64,000 nt of DNA from Actinoplanes xinjiangensis (GCF_003148685.1 NZ_QGGR01000002.1:434001-498000); one strand, 5' to 3'. Shown: positions 17,045-26,276, numbered from the stretch's first letter. Notes: generated from the letters alone by a model not told the origin. Made by a program: numbers and translations.

Positions 17045-17962
17045 ATGAGCGCAGCGATCGAAGTACGACGACTGACCAAGAGGTACGGCCGGACCACAGC
17101 GGTCGACGGCCTCTCGTTCGAGGTGCAGCCCGGCCGGGTCACCGGCTTCCTCGGCCCGAACGGCGCGGGCAAGTCCACCACCATGCGGGCGATCGTCGGC
17201 CTGGACCGGCCGACCGACGGCGAGGTGCTGGTCGCCGGCCGGCGCTACGAGCAGCTGGAGCAGCCGCTGCGGCACGTCGGTGCCCTGCTCGACGTCTCCG
17301 TCCACACCGGCCGTACCGTCCGGGCGCATCTGACCGGACTGGCCCGCAGCAACCGCATCCCGGACGCACGGGTCGGCGAGGTGCTGGACCTCGTCGGTCT
17401 CACCGACGTGGCCGGCAAACGGGCCAAGGGCCTGTCGCTCGGCATGGCGCAGCGGCTCGGCGTGGCCGCGGCACTGCTCGGCGACCCGCAGGTGCTGCTG
17501 CTGGACGAGCCGGTCAACGGCCTCGACCCGGAGGGCATCCTGTGGATCCGGGCGCTCATGAAGCGGCTGGCGGCGGAGGGCCGGACCGTCTTCGTCTCCA
17601 GCCACCTGATGAGCGAGATGGCGCTCACCGCCGACCACCTGATCGTGATCGGCCAGGGCCGCCTGCTCGCCGACAGTTCGGTGACCGAGTTCGTGAGCCG
17701 TAACTCGCGCTCGTTCATCCTGATCCGCACGCCCGAGCCGGAGAAGGCCCGGGACGCGTTGGCCGGCGCCGGCATCGAGGTCGTCACCGGAGCGGACGGC
17801 ACCCTGGAGGCGCTGGACACCACGCTCGAGACGGTCGGCGCGCTGGTCGCCCGCCACCAGATCACCGTGTACGAGATCAGTCCCCAGGTCGCCTCGCTCG
17901 AAGAGGCGTTCATGCAGTTGACGTCGGATGCGGTGGACTACCGCGCGAAGCAGGAGGTGTGA
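17045..17962 (+). CDS. ABC transporter ATP-binding protein, probable lantibiotic immunity (LanF-like)
   Basis: 305 residues. Walker A is GPNGAGKST. The signature is LSLGMAQR, a variant of LSGGQ in which Met/Ala replace the usual Gly/Gln. Walker B is VLLLDEP, followed by NGLDPEGI and the switch His in SSHLMSE. It belongs to the ABC-2/drug-export family (DrrA/LanF type) with a C-terminal extension. It pairs with the permease directly downstream (2-base gap) and lies in the lantibiotic locus. The inferred job is to expel the mature peptide or keep it off lipid II in the producer. An unrelated export function is possible, but the shared direction and closing hairpin favour immunity. Confidence 0.9.
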   Translation: MSAAIEVRRLTKRYGRTTAVDGLSFEVQPGRVTGFLGPNGAGKSTTMRAIVGLDRPTDGEVLVAGRRYEQLEQPLRHVGALLDVSVHTGRTVRAHLTGLARSNRIPDARVGEVLDLVGLTDVAGKRAKGLSLGMAQRLGVAAALLGDPQVLLLDEPVNGLDPEGILWIRALMKRLAAEGRTVFVSSHLMSEMALTADHLIVIGQGRLLADSSVTEFVSRNSRSFILIRTPEPEKARDALAGAGIEVVTGADGTLEALDTTLETVGALVARHQITVYEISPQVASLEEAFMQLTSDAVDYRAKQEV

Positions 17963-17964
17963 CG

Positions 17965-18732
17965 GTGGCGGACTTCGGCGCGGCCCTGTCGTTCGAGTGG
18001 TACAAGATCCGTACGGTGCGGTCCACGTTCTGGAACATCGGCGCGTTCCTGGCCGTCAGCCTGGCGCTGGCGGTGCCGTCCGGGTGGTACCTGCACAAGA
18101 CCTACGCCGACCTGGACGCGGCGGAGCGCGCGGCGTTCGACCCGATCGGTTCCGGCCTCAGTTCGGTACGCCTCGGCCTGCTCGCCCTGGTGATCTTCGG
18201 CGTCCTGACCGTGACCACCGAGTACACCTCCGGCACGATCCGCAGCTCGCTGGCGGCGGTGCCGCGCCGGGGCCTGTTCTACGCCTCGAAGGTGGCCGCC
18301 GGCAGCCTGGTCGCACTCGCCGCCTCGACGGTCGTCGTGATCGCCACGTTCGCCGCCACGCAGTTCATGCTCGGCGAGCACGCGGTGGGCCTCTCCGACG
18401 ACGGTGTGCTCCGCGCGATCCTGGGCGGCATCGTCTACACCACGCTGCTCTGCGTCTTCGCCATGGGCCTGGCCGCGGTACTGCGCAGCTCGGCCCTGAC
18501 GATCGGCCTGCTGTTCCCGTTGTTCTTCATGGTCTCCACGATCCTGGCGAACATCCCCACGGTCGGTAAGGCGGCCCAGTTCCTGCCGGACGTCGCCGGC
18601 GGCCAGATCCTCTACCGGGAGCCGCAGGGCGACACCATCCTGAACGGGTGGACCGGCCTCGCGGTGCTGGTGGCCTGGACGGTCGCCGCGCTCGCCGCCG
18701 GCTATCTGGCGGTGCGCCGTCGCGACGCCTGA
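17965..18732 (+). CDS. ABC-2 type permease, probable lantibiotic immunity (LanG/E-like)
   Basis: 255 residues. GTG at 17965 is chosen because AGGAGG (17952-17957) ends 7 bases before it. A GTG at 17959, overlapping the ATPase stop, would leave only one base. About six transmembrane segments are visible (WNIGAFLAVSLALAV, LGLLALVIFGVLTV, a stretch near VALAASTVVVIATF, YTTLLCVFAMGLAAVL, IGLLFPLFFMVSTIL, LAVLVAWTVAALAAGYLAV). EYTSGTIR is typical of ABC-2 permeases. With the ATPase it forms a homodimeric-permease exporter. Only one permease is present, whereas many LanFEG systems have two. Confidence 0.88.
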   Translation: MADFGAALSFEWYKIRTVRSTFWNIGAFLAVSLALAVPSGWYLHKTYADLDAAERAAFDPIGSGLSSVRLGLLALVIFGVLTVTTEYTSGTIRSSLAAVPRRGLFYASKVAAGSLVALAASTVVVIATFAATQFMLGEHAVGLSDDGVLRAILGGIVYTTLLCVFAMGLAAVLRSSALTIGLLFPLFFMVSTILANIPTVGKAAQFLPDVAGGQILYREPQGDTILNGWTGLAVLVAWTVAALAAGYLAVRRRDA

Positions 18733-18753
18733 GAAGGCGACCAGGCAATATGG

Positions 18754-18787
18754 AGGCCGGGCATCCACGGGGGAGAATGCCCGGCCT
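18754..18787 (+). terminator. Hairpin closing the lantibiotic locus
   Basis: Perfect 11-bp inverted repeat (18754-18764 with 18777-18787), loop 12 bases, 22 bases after the permease stop and upstream of the TIR gene. No T-run is seen. Confidence 0.65.
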
Positions 18788-18919
18788 GCATAGATGAAAA
18801 CACATCGCCCCGTGACCCCGCCACGCGGGATGTCCCCTCCGGGCAATTCGCCGCTTTACCTGCACGCCAATGCAATGGAGTATCGTCCTCCGTCGATCAC
18901 ACCGACCACGGGGACTGCC

Positions 18920-21900
18920 ATGCCATTCGATGGTTTCATCTCGTACAGTCACGCCGCCGACGGGCGGCTCGCCCCCGCCGTACAGCGTGGCCTGCATCGA
19001 TTGGCGAAGCCATGGCACCGGCGCCGGGCACTGTGGATCTTCCGGGACCAGACCGGCCTGTCGGTCACCCCCAAGCTGTGGACGTCCATTCAGGACGCGC
19101 TGGACGGCTCCAAGCACTTCGTGCTGCTCGCCTCCCCCGAGGCGGCGAACTCGCCGTGGGTGAACCGGGAGATCGAGCACTGGCTCGCCACCAAGTCACC
19201 GGACCGGATCCTGCCGGTGGTGACCGACGGCGAGTGGCGCTGGGATCCGGTCGCCCGTGACTTCACGACCGACTCCACGGCGGTTCCGGAGGCGCTCCGG
19301 GGCGTCTTCGCCGAGGAGCCGCTCTATCTCGACCTCCGCTGGGCCCGCGACGACCTGCACCTGAGCCTCCAGCACGTCCGGTTCCGCGACGCCATCGCGC
19401 AGCTCGCCGCACCGATGCACGGGGTCAGCAAGGACGAGCTGGAGGGCGAGGACGTCCGGCAGCACCGCCGGGCCCGGCGCCTGTCCACGGTGGCGGCGAC
19501 CACGCTGGTGCTGCTGACCCTGGTCACATCGCTGACCGGCGTCGTAGCGGTACGCAACGCCGAACGCGCCACCCTGGCGGCGGAACAGGCCCGGCTGCAG
19601 GAGAAGGTGGCCTCGGAGCAGCGCGGAACAGCGGAACGCGCCACCGCGGAGTCGCAGCGGCAGCAGGCGAACGCCCGGACCCAGGAGGAGAACGCCCGGG
19701 TCCACCTGGAGAACGCACGGGTGCAGGAGGCCCGGGCACAGGCGGCGACGGTGGAGACCCGGCGGCAGGAGGTGCTGGCCCGCCGGCAGCGGGCCCTGGC
19801 CGAGGAGGCGTCCGCGGAGGCACGGCGCGAACAGGCCAGCGCCGAGCGGTTCAAGGCGAACGCGGCCACCCAGCAGGCCGACGCGGAACGGCAGAGAGCC
19901 AACGCGGAACGGCAGAGGGCGTACGCCGCAGAGCAGCAGAAGCTCGCCGGGGAGGCCGCCGCGGAGGCCGCCCGGCAGAAGACCAACGCCGAGCGGGAAC
20001 TGGCGAACGCGAAGTACCAGCAGGAGATGGCGAACCAGGCCACGCAGCGGGCCAAGGAGCAGGAGAAGATCGCCGAGCACCACCGTGAGCTGGCCCGGCT
20101 GGCCGAGGAGGAGCGCAAGCGGCAGGAGCAGCTGGCCCGGGAGGCGGCCGAGGAGGCCAGGCGCCAGCGCGCGGCCGCGGAACTCCAGCAGCGCGTCACG
20201 ATCAACCAGCGGCTGCTGGAACGGGCCCGCGCGATGATCACGGACGACCCGCGCAAGGCCCTCCGCCTGGCCGTGGCCGCGCAGAGCCTGCACGACGACG
20301 CCTCGACCCGCGAGCAGCTCGGTCACCTCACCATGGCGTCGGCCTACTCCGGATACCTGAGCGACGTGCTCGACGTCGAGGCGCTCACCGGCCAGGCGGT
20401 CGCCACCACCGGTGCCGGCGGGACGGTGTCGCTGTGGGACACCACGATCCCGTCCAGGCCGGTCCGGGTGGCCGCTCTGCCGGCCGGCGGGACCGCGGAC
20501 AAGTCGCTGGCGGTCAGCCGCGACGGACGGACCCTCGTCGTCTTCGACGGAGGCGCGGAGGCGACCCGGTGGGACGTGACGAAACCGGCTGATCCGGTAC
20601 GACTGGCGCCGCTGACCGACGACGCGGGCATCACCGCGGTGAACCTCAGTCCGGACGGGCACACCGTCGCCACGAGCAACCGGGACAGGAACACGGTCCT
20701 GTGGGACGTCACCGGCGAGGCGCCGGCCCGGCTGTCCACGCTGACCGGGGTGTACCCGCTGAAGTTCGGCCCGGACGGGCGCACCGGCGTCACCAGCGGC
20801 GAGGACGTCGTCGCCTGGGACCTGACCGACCGGACCGCCCCGGTACGGCATGCGACGCTCGTGGTCGGCTGGGGCACCAAGGCCGTCGACGCCGCCATCG
20901 AGTTCAACCCGGTGCTGCCGCTGGTCGCGATGCAGGGACCCAGCGAGTACGTGTACCTCTTCGACCTGTCCGACCTGGACGACCCGCGGCCCTGGGACTC
21001 GGTCCGGAGCCCCGGCGACAACCGGTTCTCCAGCATGGTGTTCGCCCCGGGCGGGGACATGCTGGCCATCGGGAACTCGGACGGCACATCGACCGTGGTG
21101 AGCGTCGACTACAACGACGGCTGGCCGTCGATGAACACCGAGATCGCCTCGCTGACCGCCCGTGGCACCCCGGTCCGGTCGATGGCCTACAGCCAGGACG
21201 GGAAGACGCTGCTCACCGCCGGCGACCGCAACATCGCGACGCTGTGGAGCCCCAAGGGCCGCTACACCCGCGGGCCGGCCGCCACGATCCGCGGCCCGTT
21301 CCCCGCGCAACTCGCCGGGCTCGCCTTCCGGCCGGACGGCTCGCTGACCGCCGCCCGGCGAGACAGCATCGCGATCACGTACGACCGGACCGATCCGTCC
21401 GCGCCGGTCGCCGGGCCCACCGTGCCGCTGCAGAGCGGCAGACTGGTCGGGATGATGGCCGGCGCCGACGGCACCACCATGTACGTCATCGGCACCGACA
21501 ACGTCACCACGCTGCTCGACGTGAGCCGGCCGGGCGAGGCCACGGTCCTGTCCCGGATCTCGGAACCGGGCACCGCCGTCTGGCTGGCGACGATCAGCTC
21601 GGACGGCCGGACCCTGGTCGTCGGACGAGCCGACGGGAAGACCGCGGTGTACGACGTGTCCGACCGCACGAAACCCGCCAAGCTCGCCGACCTCACCTTC
21701 GGCAACCGGACGCTGAGCTCCATGGCGTTCACTCCCGACGGGAAGGTCCTGGCGGTCGCCGACGGCTACAACATCTCGATGTGGGACATGACCAACCGGT
21801 CCGCCCCGGCCCGGGTCGCGTCGATCCCCGTCTCGGACTACGAGAGTTCCGTCGCGACCTCGATCGAGTTCAGCCCGAACGGGCGGATCCTGGCGGCCGG

Positions 21901-22345
21901 CACCAACTCCGGCGGGACCACCCTGCTGTTCGACGTCGGCGACCCGTCCCAGCCGCACCAGGTCGGCATGCTGCCGGCCAACAGCAGCCAGATCCTCTGG
22001 GCCTCGTTCGCCCCGGACGGGCGCACCCTGGCGACCGCCGGGATGGACAACTCCATCATGCTGTGGGACGTCAGCGACCCGCGCACCCCGATCCGGTACG
22101 CCGTCCTCAAGAACTCCGACCTCCAGAACCTCTACATGGTCTTCAGCCCGGACGGGCGGAGTCTGGCAGCCGGTGGCTCGCTGGGCGTCTCCCCCAGCCG
22201 GACCATCACGTTCTGGGACACCACGGTGCCGGCGGAGATCACCGCCGACCCGGTCCGGGCGGCCTGCACGGTCGGTGGCCGCGGCCTCAGCGTCGAGGAG
22301 TGGGCCCTCTACATCCCGGAACTCCCGCACCGGCCGACCTGCTGA
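18920..22345 (+). CDS. TIR domain / coiled-coil / WD40 beta-propeller protein
   Basis: 1141 residues from ATG at 18920 (GGGGA about 5 bases upstream); an earlier in-frame ATG lacks an RBS and any TIR homology. The N-terminal TIR domain (about 1-150) starts FDGFISYSHAADG and has SPWVNREIEHW, whose Glu84 matches the catalytic Glu of NAD-cleaving TIRs. One hydrophobic helix follows (about 194-215, TTLVLLTLVTSLTGVVAV). Next is about 225 residues of Ala/Glu/Gln/Arg coiled coil with repeating NAERQRA-like units. A WD40-like propeller (about 480-1130) carries recurring SPDG, VxLWD and TLAT motifs. The C-terminus (TVGGRGLSVEEW) is that of actinobacterial NACHT/WD40 sensors. Such proteins are candidate immune sensors in which the propeller senses and the TIR signals or depletes NAD. 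There is no NTPase module, so oligomerisation may rest on the coiled coil. Confidence 0.88.
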   Translation: MPFDGFISYSHAADGRLAPAVQRGLHRLAKPWHRRRALWIFRDQTGLSVTPKLWTSIQDALDGSKHFVLLASPEAANSPWVNREIEHWLATKSPDRILPVVTDGEWRWDPVARDFTTDSTAVPEALRGVFAEEPLYLDLRWARDDLHLSLQHVRFRDAIAQLAAPMHGVSKDELEGEDVRQHRRARRLSTVAATTLVLLTLVTSLTGVVAVRNAERATLAAEQARLQEKVASEQRGTAERATAESQRQQANARTQEENARVHLENARVQEARAQAATVETRRQEVLARRQRALAEEASAEARREQASAERFKANAATQQADAERQRANAERQRAYAAEQQKLAGEAAAEAARQKTNAERELANAKYQQEMANQATQRAKEQEKIAEHHRELARLAEEERKRQEQLAREAAEEARRQRAAAELQQRVTINQRLLERARAMITDDPRKALRLAVAAQSLHDDASTREQLGHLTMASAYSGYLSDVLDVEALTGQAVATTGAGGTVSLWDTTIPSRPVRVAALPAGGTADKSLAVSRDGRTLVVFDGGAEATRWDVTKPADPVRLAPLTDDAGITAVNLSPDGHTVATSNRDRNTVLWDVTGEAPARLSTLTGVYPLKFGPDGRTGVTSGEDVVAWDLTDRTAPVRHATLVVGWGTKAVDAAIEFNPVLPLVAMQGPSEYVYLFDLSDLDDPRPWDSVRSPGDNRFSSMVFAPGGDMLAIGNSDGTSTVVSVDYNDGWPSMNTEIASLTARGTPVRSMAYSQDGKTLLTAGDRNIATLWSPKGRYTRGPAATIRGPFPAQLAGLAFRPDGSLTAARRDSIAITYDRTDPSAPVAGPTVPLQSGRLVGMMAGADGTTMYVIGTDNVTTLLDVSRPGEATVLSRISEPGTAVWLATISSDGRTLVVGRADGKTAVYDVSDRTKPAKLADLTFGNRTLSSMAFTPDGKVLAVADGYNISMWDMTNRSAPARVASIPVSDYESSVATSIEFSPNGRILAAGTNSGGTTLLFDVGDPSQPHQVGMLPANSSQILWASFAPDGRTLATAGMDNSIMLWDVSDPRTPIRYAVLKNSDLQNLYMVFSPDGRSLAAGGSLGVSPSRTITFWDTTVPAEITADPVRAACTVGGRGLSVEEWALYIPELPHRPTC

Positions 22346-22410
22346 GACGACGTGCCCCCCGGGCGGGCCGGAGAAGCCGTATCGTCATGATGCTTCGTAC
22401 GGAGGTCAAT

Positions 22411-22881
22411 GTGCGGTTCGGTGTCACCGGTCACCGGGTTCTTCCCCCGGGCATCGCGGAACGGGCGATGGACCACTGGCGCCGGGTGCTGCCCACCGGC
22501 GCCGGCCTGCTCGGGGTGTCGAGTCTCGCCGACGGCGCCGACCAGCTCTTCGCCGACCACGTGCTCGCCACCGGTGGCACGCTCGAGGCGGTCCTGCCGT
22601 GGGCCGGCTACGGCGGCTCACTGACGGACGGCAGCCGGGCACGGTTCGACGATCTGGTACGCGCGGCGGCCACCGTGATCACGCTGCCCGGCGCCGAGGC
22701 CTCCGATCAGAGTTTCCTCGCCGCCGGCCAGACCCTGGTGGACCGCTGTGACCACCTGTTCGCCCTGTGGGACGGGCTACCCGCCCGCGGGCTGGGCGGT
22801 ACCGCGGACGTCGTCGCCTACGCCCGCGCCCGCGGCTGCCCGGTCACCGTGCTCTGGGTCGACGGCATCCAGCGCGACTGA
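22411..22881 (+). CDS. Small SLOG-like Rossmann protein next to the TIR gene
   Basis: 156 residues. GTG at 22411 is preferred (GGAGG 5 bases upstream) over two ATGs about 8 codons earlier. The start VRFGVTGHRVLPPG is a beta-strand plus Gly-rich nucleotide loop. It is followed by LLGVSSLADGADQLFADHVL, then LEAVLPW, TLPGAEASDQSF and FALWDGLPARGLGGTADVV. This strand/helix order and the GxTGHR and ADGAD motifs resemble SLOG proteins, which bind nucleotide or NAD-derived signals in Thoeris-like and related defence systems. It starts 65 bases after the TIR/WD40 gene in the same direction. By inference it senses or processes the TIR product. The fold assignment is from motif memory only. Confidence 0.6.
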   Translation: MRFGVTGHRVLPPGIAERAMDHWRRVLPTGAGLLGVSSLADGADQLFADHVLATGGTLEAVLPWAGYGGSLTDGSRARFDDLVRAAATVITLPGAEASDQSFLAAGQTLVDRCDHLFALWDGLPARGLGGTADVVAYARARGCPVTVLWVDGIQRD

Positions 22882-22903
22882 TCACCGGCCCGCGGTGGTC
22901 ACC

Positions 22904-25900
22904 TCACCGGCCCACGGTCGTCACCTCACCGGCCGGCGCGGCCGGGACCTCCAGTTCGGCGAAGATGCGCCCGGCCGCGTCCGCGTGCGGCCGGGCGGAT
23001 TCGCTGTCTCCGAGGTCCCGCAGTGCCGCGGCCATGCCGTCGTGGGCGCGGGCCTGCTCGTACCGGTCGCCGATCTCCTCGGCCAGCGCCAGCGCCTGAC
23101 CGTGCTGGGCCCGGGCCTCGGCCGCGTCTCCGGCGGCGTGCAGCACCTGGCCGAGGTCGTTGAGCGCCTCACCCTCACTGGCACGGTCCCCGATCCGCCG
23201 GAGCAGCACGAGAGCCCGGCGCAGGTGGCCGGCGGCCTCGGCGAAGCGGCTCTGGCGGGCGTGGATCGCGGCCAGATCGGTCAGCACGTACGCCTCCGCG
23301 GTGCGGTCTCCGGCACGGCGGACCGCGGCCAGGCTCTGGTCGAGGTGCGCCTCGGCCTGCTCCAGCGGGATCGGGCCGTGCGGCAGGCGGGCCAGCAGCG
23401 ACAACACGTACGCCTCGCTGAACCGGTCGCCGAGCGTGGCGTACAGGTCCAGGGCGGATCCGAATCGCCGGGCCGCCTCGGACTCCTCGCCCAGCCGCGC
23501 GTCGATCAGCCCCAGCCTGACCAGTGCGTCGGCCCGGCCCGCGTCGTCACCCAGGTGCCGGCACAGGGTCCCGGCCCGCTGATAGTGGTCGGCGGCCGGC
23601 CGGTAGTCGCCCCGCCGCCAGTCGACGCTGCCCAGATTGCGCAGTACCAGGGCCTCGGCCGCGGCGTCACCGAGGTCCGCGTACAGCAGCAGGGCCTGCC
23701 GGTAGGTCTCGGCGGCCTCCAGCAGCCGGCCCTGGCGCCGGTGCAGACGGCCCAGATTGGACAGTGCCCGCGCCTGTGCGTCCCGGTCACCGACGGCGCG
23801 GGCCGCGGCCACCGCGGACGCGGTGACGGTCGCCGCCTCGGCGACCGGGCCACCCGCGTCGAGGTAACGGAACATGGTCCCGGCGAGCTCGATGGTGTGC
23901 CGGTACCAGCCGTGCGCCGCGCCGTTGGTGCAGACCGCGGCCAGGTTGGGCCGTTCCGCCTCCAGCCAGGCCCGGGCCGCGTCCGGATCGCCGGCCACCG
24001 GCACGCCGTCCGGATACAACGTGGCCATCGCCGCGGTCGCCCCGGCCAGGTAGTGATCGAACAGGCGGGTCAGGGCGGCCCGCCGGTCCGCCTCGGCGTC
24101 GTGCCCGGCGGCCAGCTCCGCCGCGTACGCGCGGAGCAGGTCGTGCATGCCGTACCGGCCGCCCCGGCCGGGCTGGACCAGGCTGGCCCGGGAGAGCACG
24201 TCCAGCAGCCGGCGCGCCTCACCGGGCCGGGCATCGATCAGCGCGGCCACCGCGTCGACGTGCGCGGTCTCCCCCGGATGCAGCCCGAGCAGCCGGAACG
24301 CACGGGCGGCACCCTCCGGCAGGTTCTGGTACGACCAGGAGAACACCGCCCGGACCTCGGCCCGCGGGTCGCCGCCCGCGTCCAGCAGGTCCAGCCGTAC
24401 CTGATGGTCGCCCAGCTCGGCGACCAACTCCGGTAGCGGCACGTCGGTGCGTTCCGCGGCCAGCTCGGCGGCGATCCGCAGGGCCAGCGGCAACCGGGCG
24501 CACGCGGCGGCCAGTGCCGCGGCGGCGTCCGGCTCCCGGTCCACCCGGGCACCGATCAGCTTGCGCAGCAGCCCGATCGCGTCCGGCAGCGGCAGCAGGT
24601 CGAGGTTGACCCGTTCGGCCCCGTCGACGGCCACCATGCCCCGCAGCGAGTCGCGGCTGGTGATCAGCACCAGGCACGACCCGGTGCCGGGCAGCAGCGG
24701 CCGGACCTGCTCCACCGAGGACGCGTTGTCCAGCAGCACGAGCATCCGCCGGCCGGTGAGTTCGGACCGGTAGCGGGCGGCCCGCTCGTCGGTGCCCGGC
24801 GGGATCTCCGGAGCACGGACCCCGAGAGCGGTGAGGAACCCGGCCAGCGCGTCCGCGACCGCCACCGGCTGTTCGGCGTCGTAGCCGCGCAGATTGACGT
24901 AGAGCTGCCCGTCCGGGTATGCCTCCCGGACCCGGTGCGCCCACCGGACGGCCAGCGCCGACTTACCGACGCCCGCGGTGCCGCAGAGCAGCGCGACGGT
25001 CAGCGGCGGCTCGCCGCCGTCCGGCGATTCCAGCAGACGGTCCAGGGCGGCGAGCTCTCCGGTACGCCCGGTGAACGCCCGCACGTCGGCGGGCAGCTGA
25101 GTGGGTACCGTCGTCGCGGCCACCGGCACCGGGCCGGGTGGCGTCCGGGTGTCACCCCCCGGCACGGACAGCACCGGATCGGCGGCGAGCACCTGCTCGT
25201 GCAGCCGGCGCAGCTCGGCGCCCGGATCACTGCCCATCTCGTCGGCGAGGAGGCGGCGGATCCGCCGGTACTGCTCGTCGGCGTCGGCCTGGCGACCGCA
25301 CCGGTACAGCGCGAGCATCGCCTGGCCGGCCAGGCGCTCGTCCAGCGGGTGCTCGGCGACCGCGGCGGACAGCGCCGGCAGCAGCTCGCCGTGCCGGCCC
25401 AGCCGCAGCAGCACGTCGTTGCCGTCCAGTTCGGCGGCGAACCGCTCACCGAGCAGCGTGCGCCGCATCGCGGCCAGCCACGGGGTGTCCAGGCCGGCGA
25501 ACGGGTCACCCCGCCACAGGCCGAGCGCCTGCTCGATCAGGCCGGCCGCGGCCCGGTCCGACTCCGCCGCCCGGGCCGTGGTCATCAGCCGGCGGAACCG
25601 GTGCAGATCGACCGTCTGCGGGTTGACGGTGAGCAGGTAACCACCGGGCTCGCGGCGGATCTCCACACCGTCCGCGCCGGCGACGGCACGCCGCAGCCGG
25701 GACAGATAGCTGTAGAGGGCGCCCGCGGCCCGCTGCGGGGCACGCTCACCCCACACCCGGTCGATCAACTGGTCCGGGGTGACCGGCCGGCCCGCCTCCA
25801 CGAGCAGCACACCCAGCACACATCGCTGCCGGGCATGCCCCAGGTCGGCGGGCCGGCCGTCGATCCGCGCCTCCACCACACCGAGAACTCCGAACTCCGC

Positions 25901-25906
25901 CGCCAA
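22904..25906 (-). CDS. AfsR/SARP-type regulator: winged helix, BTAD, NB-ARC, TPR
   Basis: About 1000 residues. The start is TTG at 25906, supported by GGAGG 4 bases upstream and by homology beginning at once (AAEFGVLGVVEARIDG). An in-frame ATG at 26002 would add 32 unrelated residues. Order: OmpR-type winged helix (about 1-95), BTAD (about 96-245), NB-ARC ATPase with Walker A CGTAGVGKS and VLLDNAS, then C-terminal TPRs (DLGQVLHAAGDAAEARAQHG-like units). Such proteins activate secondary-metabolite or developmental promoters after ATP-dependent switching. It converges on the SLOG-like gene (22 bases) and reads away from the cutinase. Its target is not shown by context. A second paralogue lies at 37980-41063. 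Confidence 0.93.
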   Translation of the reverse strand: MAAEFGVLGVVEARIDGRPADLGHARQRCVLGVLLVEAGRPVTPDQLIDRVWGERAPQRAAGALYSYLSRLRRAVAGADGVEIRREPGGYLLTVNPQTVDLHRFRRLMTTARAAESDRAAAGLIEQALGLWRGDPFAGLDTPWLAAMRRTLLGERFAAELDGNDVLLRLGRHGELLPALSAAVAEHPLDERLAGQAMLALYRCGRQADADEQYRRIRRLLADEMGSDPGAELRRLHEQVLAADPVLSVPGGDTRTPPGPVPVAATTVPTQLPADVRAFTGRTGELAALDRLLESPDGGEPPLTVALLCGTAGVGKSALAVRWAHRVREAYPDGQLYVNLRGYDAEQPVAVADALAGFLTALGVRAPEIPPGTDERAARYRSELTGRRMLVLLDNASSVEQVRPLLPGTGSCLVLITSRDSLRGMVAVDGAERVNLDLLPLPDAIGLLRKLIGARVDREPDAAAALAAACARLPLALRIAAELAAERTDVPLPELVAELGDHQVRLDLLDAGGDPRAEVRAVFSWSYQNLPEGAARAFRLLGLHPGETAHVDAVAALIDARPGEARRLLDVLSRASLVQPGRGGRYGMHDLLRAYAAELAAGHDAEADRRAALTRLFDHYLAGATAAMATLYPDGVPVAGDPDAARAWLEAERPNLAAVCTNGAAHGWYRHTIELAGTMFRYLDAGGPVAEAATVTASAVAAARAVGDRDAQARALSNLGRLHRRQGRLLEAAETYRQALLLYADLGDAAAEALVLRNLGSVDWRRGDYRPAADHYQRAGTLCRHLGDDAGRADALVRLGLIDARLGEESEAARRFGSALDLYATLGDRFSEAYVLSLLARLPHGPIPLEQAEAHLDQSLAAVRRAGDRTAEAYVLTDLAAIHARQSRFAEAAGHLRRALVLLRRIGDRASEGEALNDLGQVLHAAGDAAEARAQHGQALALAEEIGDRYEQARAHDGMAAALRDLGDSESARPHADAAGRIFAELEVPAAPAGEVTTVGR

Positions 25907-26145
25907 CTGACCTCCGTACGCTCGTCCGACCTGGGGATTCAAGAAATCCACAAGGACCTCTGCAAGTCTCCCACGTTTCGTACAAGGTCCGGCGACGAGC
26001 ATTGACGTCGTTGGAGGGGAACGGGTCGCCCTCGCCCGGTTACGCCAAGCGTACGGGGGAATCGGGACGCCACATGGACACCCGATGGCGACGAGTGACC
26101 TGCCCTACGACGAACAGCGGCCCACGGCCGCTCAAGGGGAACAGC

Positions 26146-26186
26146 GAGATGCCCGCCGGCAGATAACGGGGGACGGCGGGCATCTC
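26146..26186. terminator. Perfect 13-bp hairpin (upstream of the cutinase terminator)
   Basis: GAGATGCCCGCCG (26146-26158) pairs with its exact complement at 26174-26186 around a 15-base loop. It is either a second terminator or an operator for the AfsR-like gene, whose promoter lies nearby. Confidence 0.45.
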
Positions 26187-26210
26187 CGCATCTCGCCCCG
26201 ACAGGACGAG

Positions 26211-26247
26211 GGGCCGTGCGCCCGCGGAGAACGCGGACGCACGGCCC
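26211..26247 (-). terminator. Hairpin downstream of the cutinase gene
   Basis: GGGCCGTGCG (26211-26220) pairs perfectly with CGCACGGCCC (26238-26247), loop 17 bases. It lies 30 bases beyond the cutinase stop on the minus strand. TTT follows only on the plus strand. Confidence 0.55.
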
Positions 26248-26276
26248 TTTCCGTTGGTGGACGGGATCCCGGCGGC

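Larger units (their letters stand above)
25907..26276. other. 370-base gap with two perfect hairpins, no gene seen
   Basis: The region lies between the AfsR-like gene start and the cutinase stop, both minus strand. It must hold the AfsR-like promoter. Two hairpins are annotated separately. I found no convincing coding frame: frames crossing it are antisense to the cutinase and have no RBS. Confidence 0.6.

Noticed and set aside
17045..18732. The ABC pair as an unrelated drug exporter
   Set aside because: Possible by family. The same strand, small gaps and the closing hairpin after the permease favour membership of the lantibiotic locus.
18794..18919. Earlier in-frame ATG for the TIR protein
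   Set aside because: The extra 42 residues have no TIR homology and run through the operon hairpin region; ATG at 18920 starts exactly at the domain.
19196..22330. Very long minus-strand open frame opposite the TIR/WD40 gene
   Set aside because: High GC leaves antisense frames free of stops. The product is Arg/Pro/Gly-rich without domains, and the plus strand has clear TIR and WD40 homology.
22882..22929. Short direct repeat (TCACCTCACCGGCC, period 22) at the junction of the SLOG-like and AfsR-like genes
   Set aside because: Two to three copies partly within the 3' end of the AfsR-like gene. It is too short to assign meaning.
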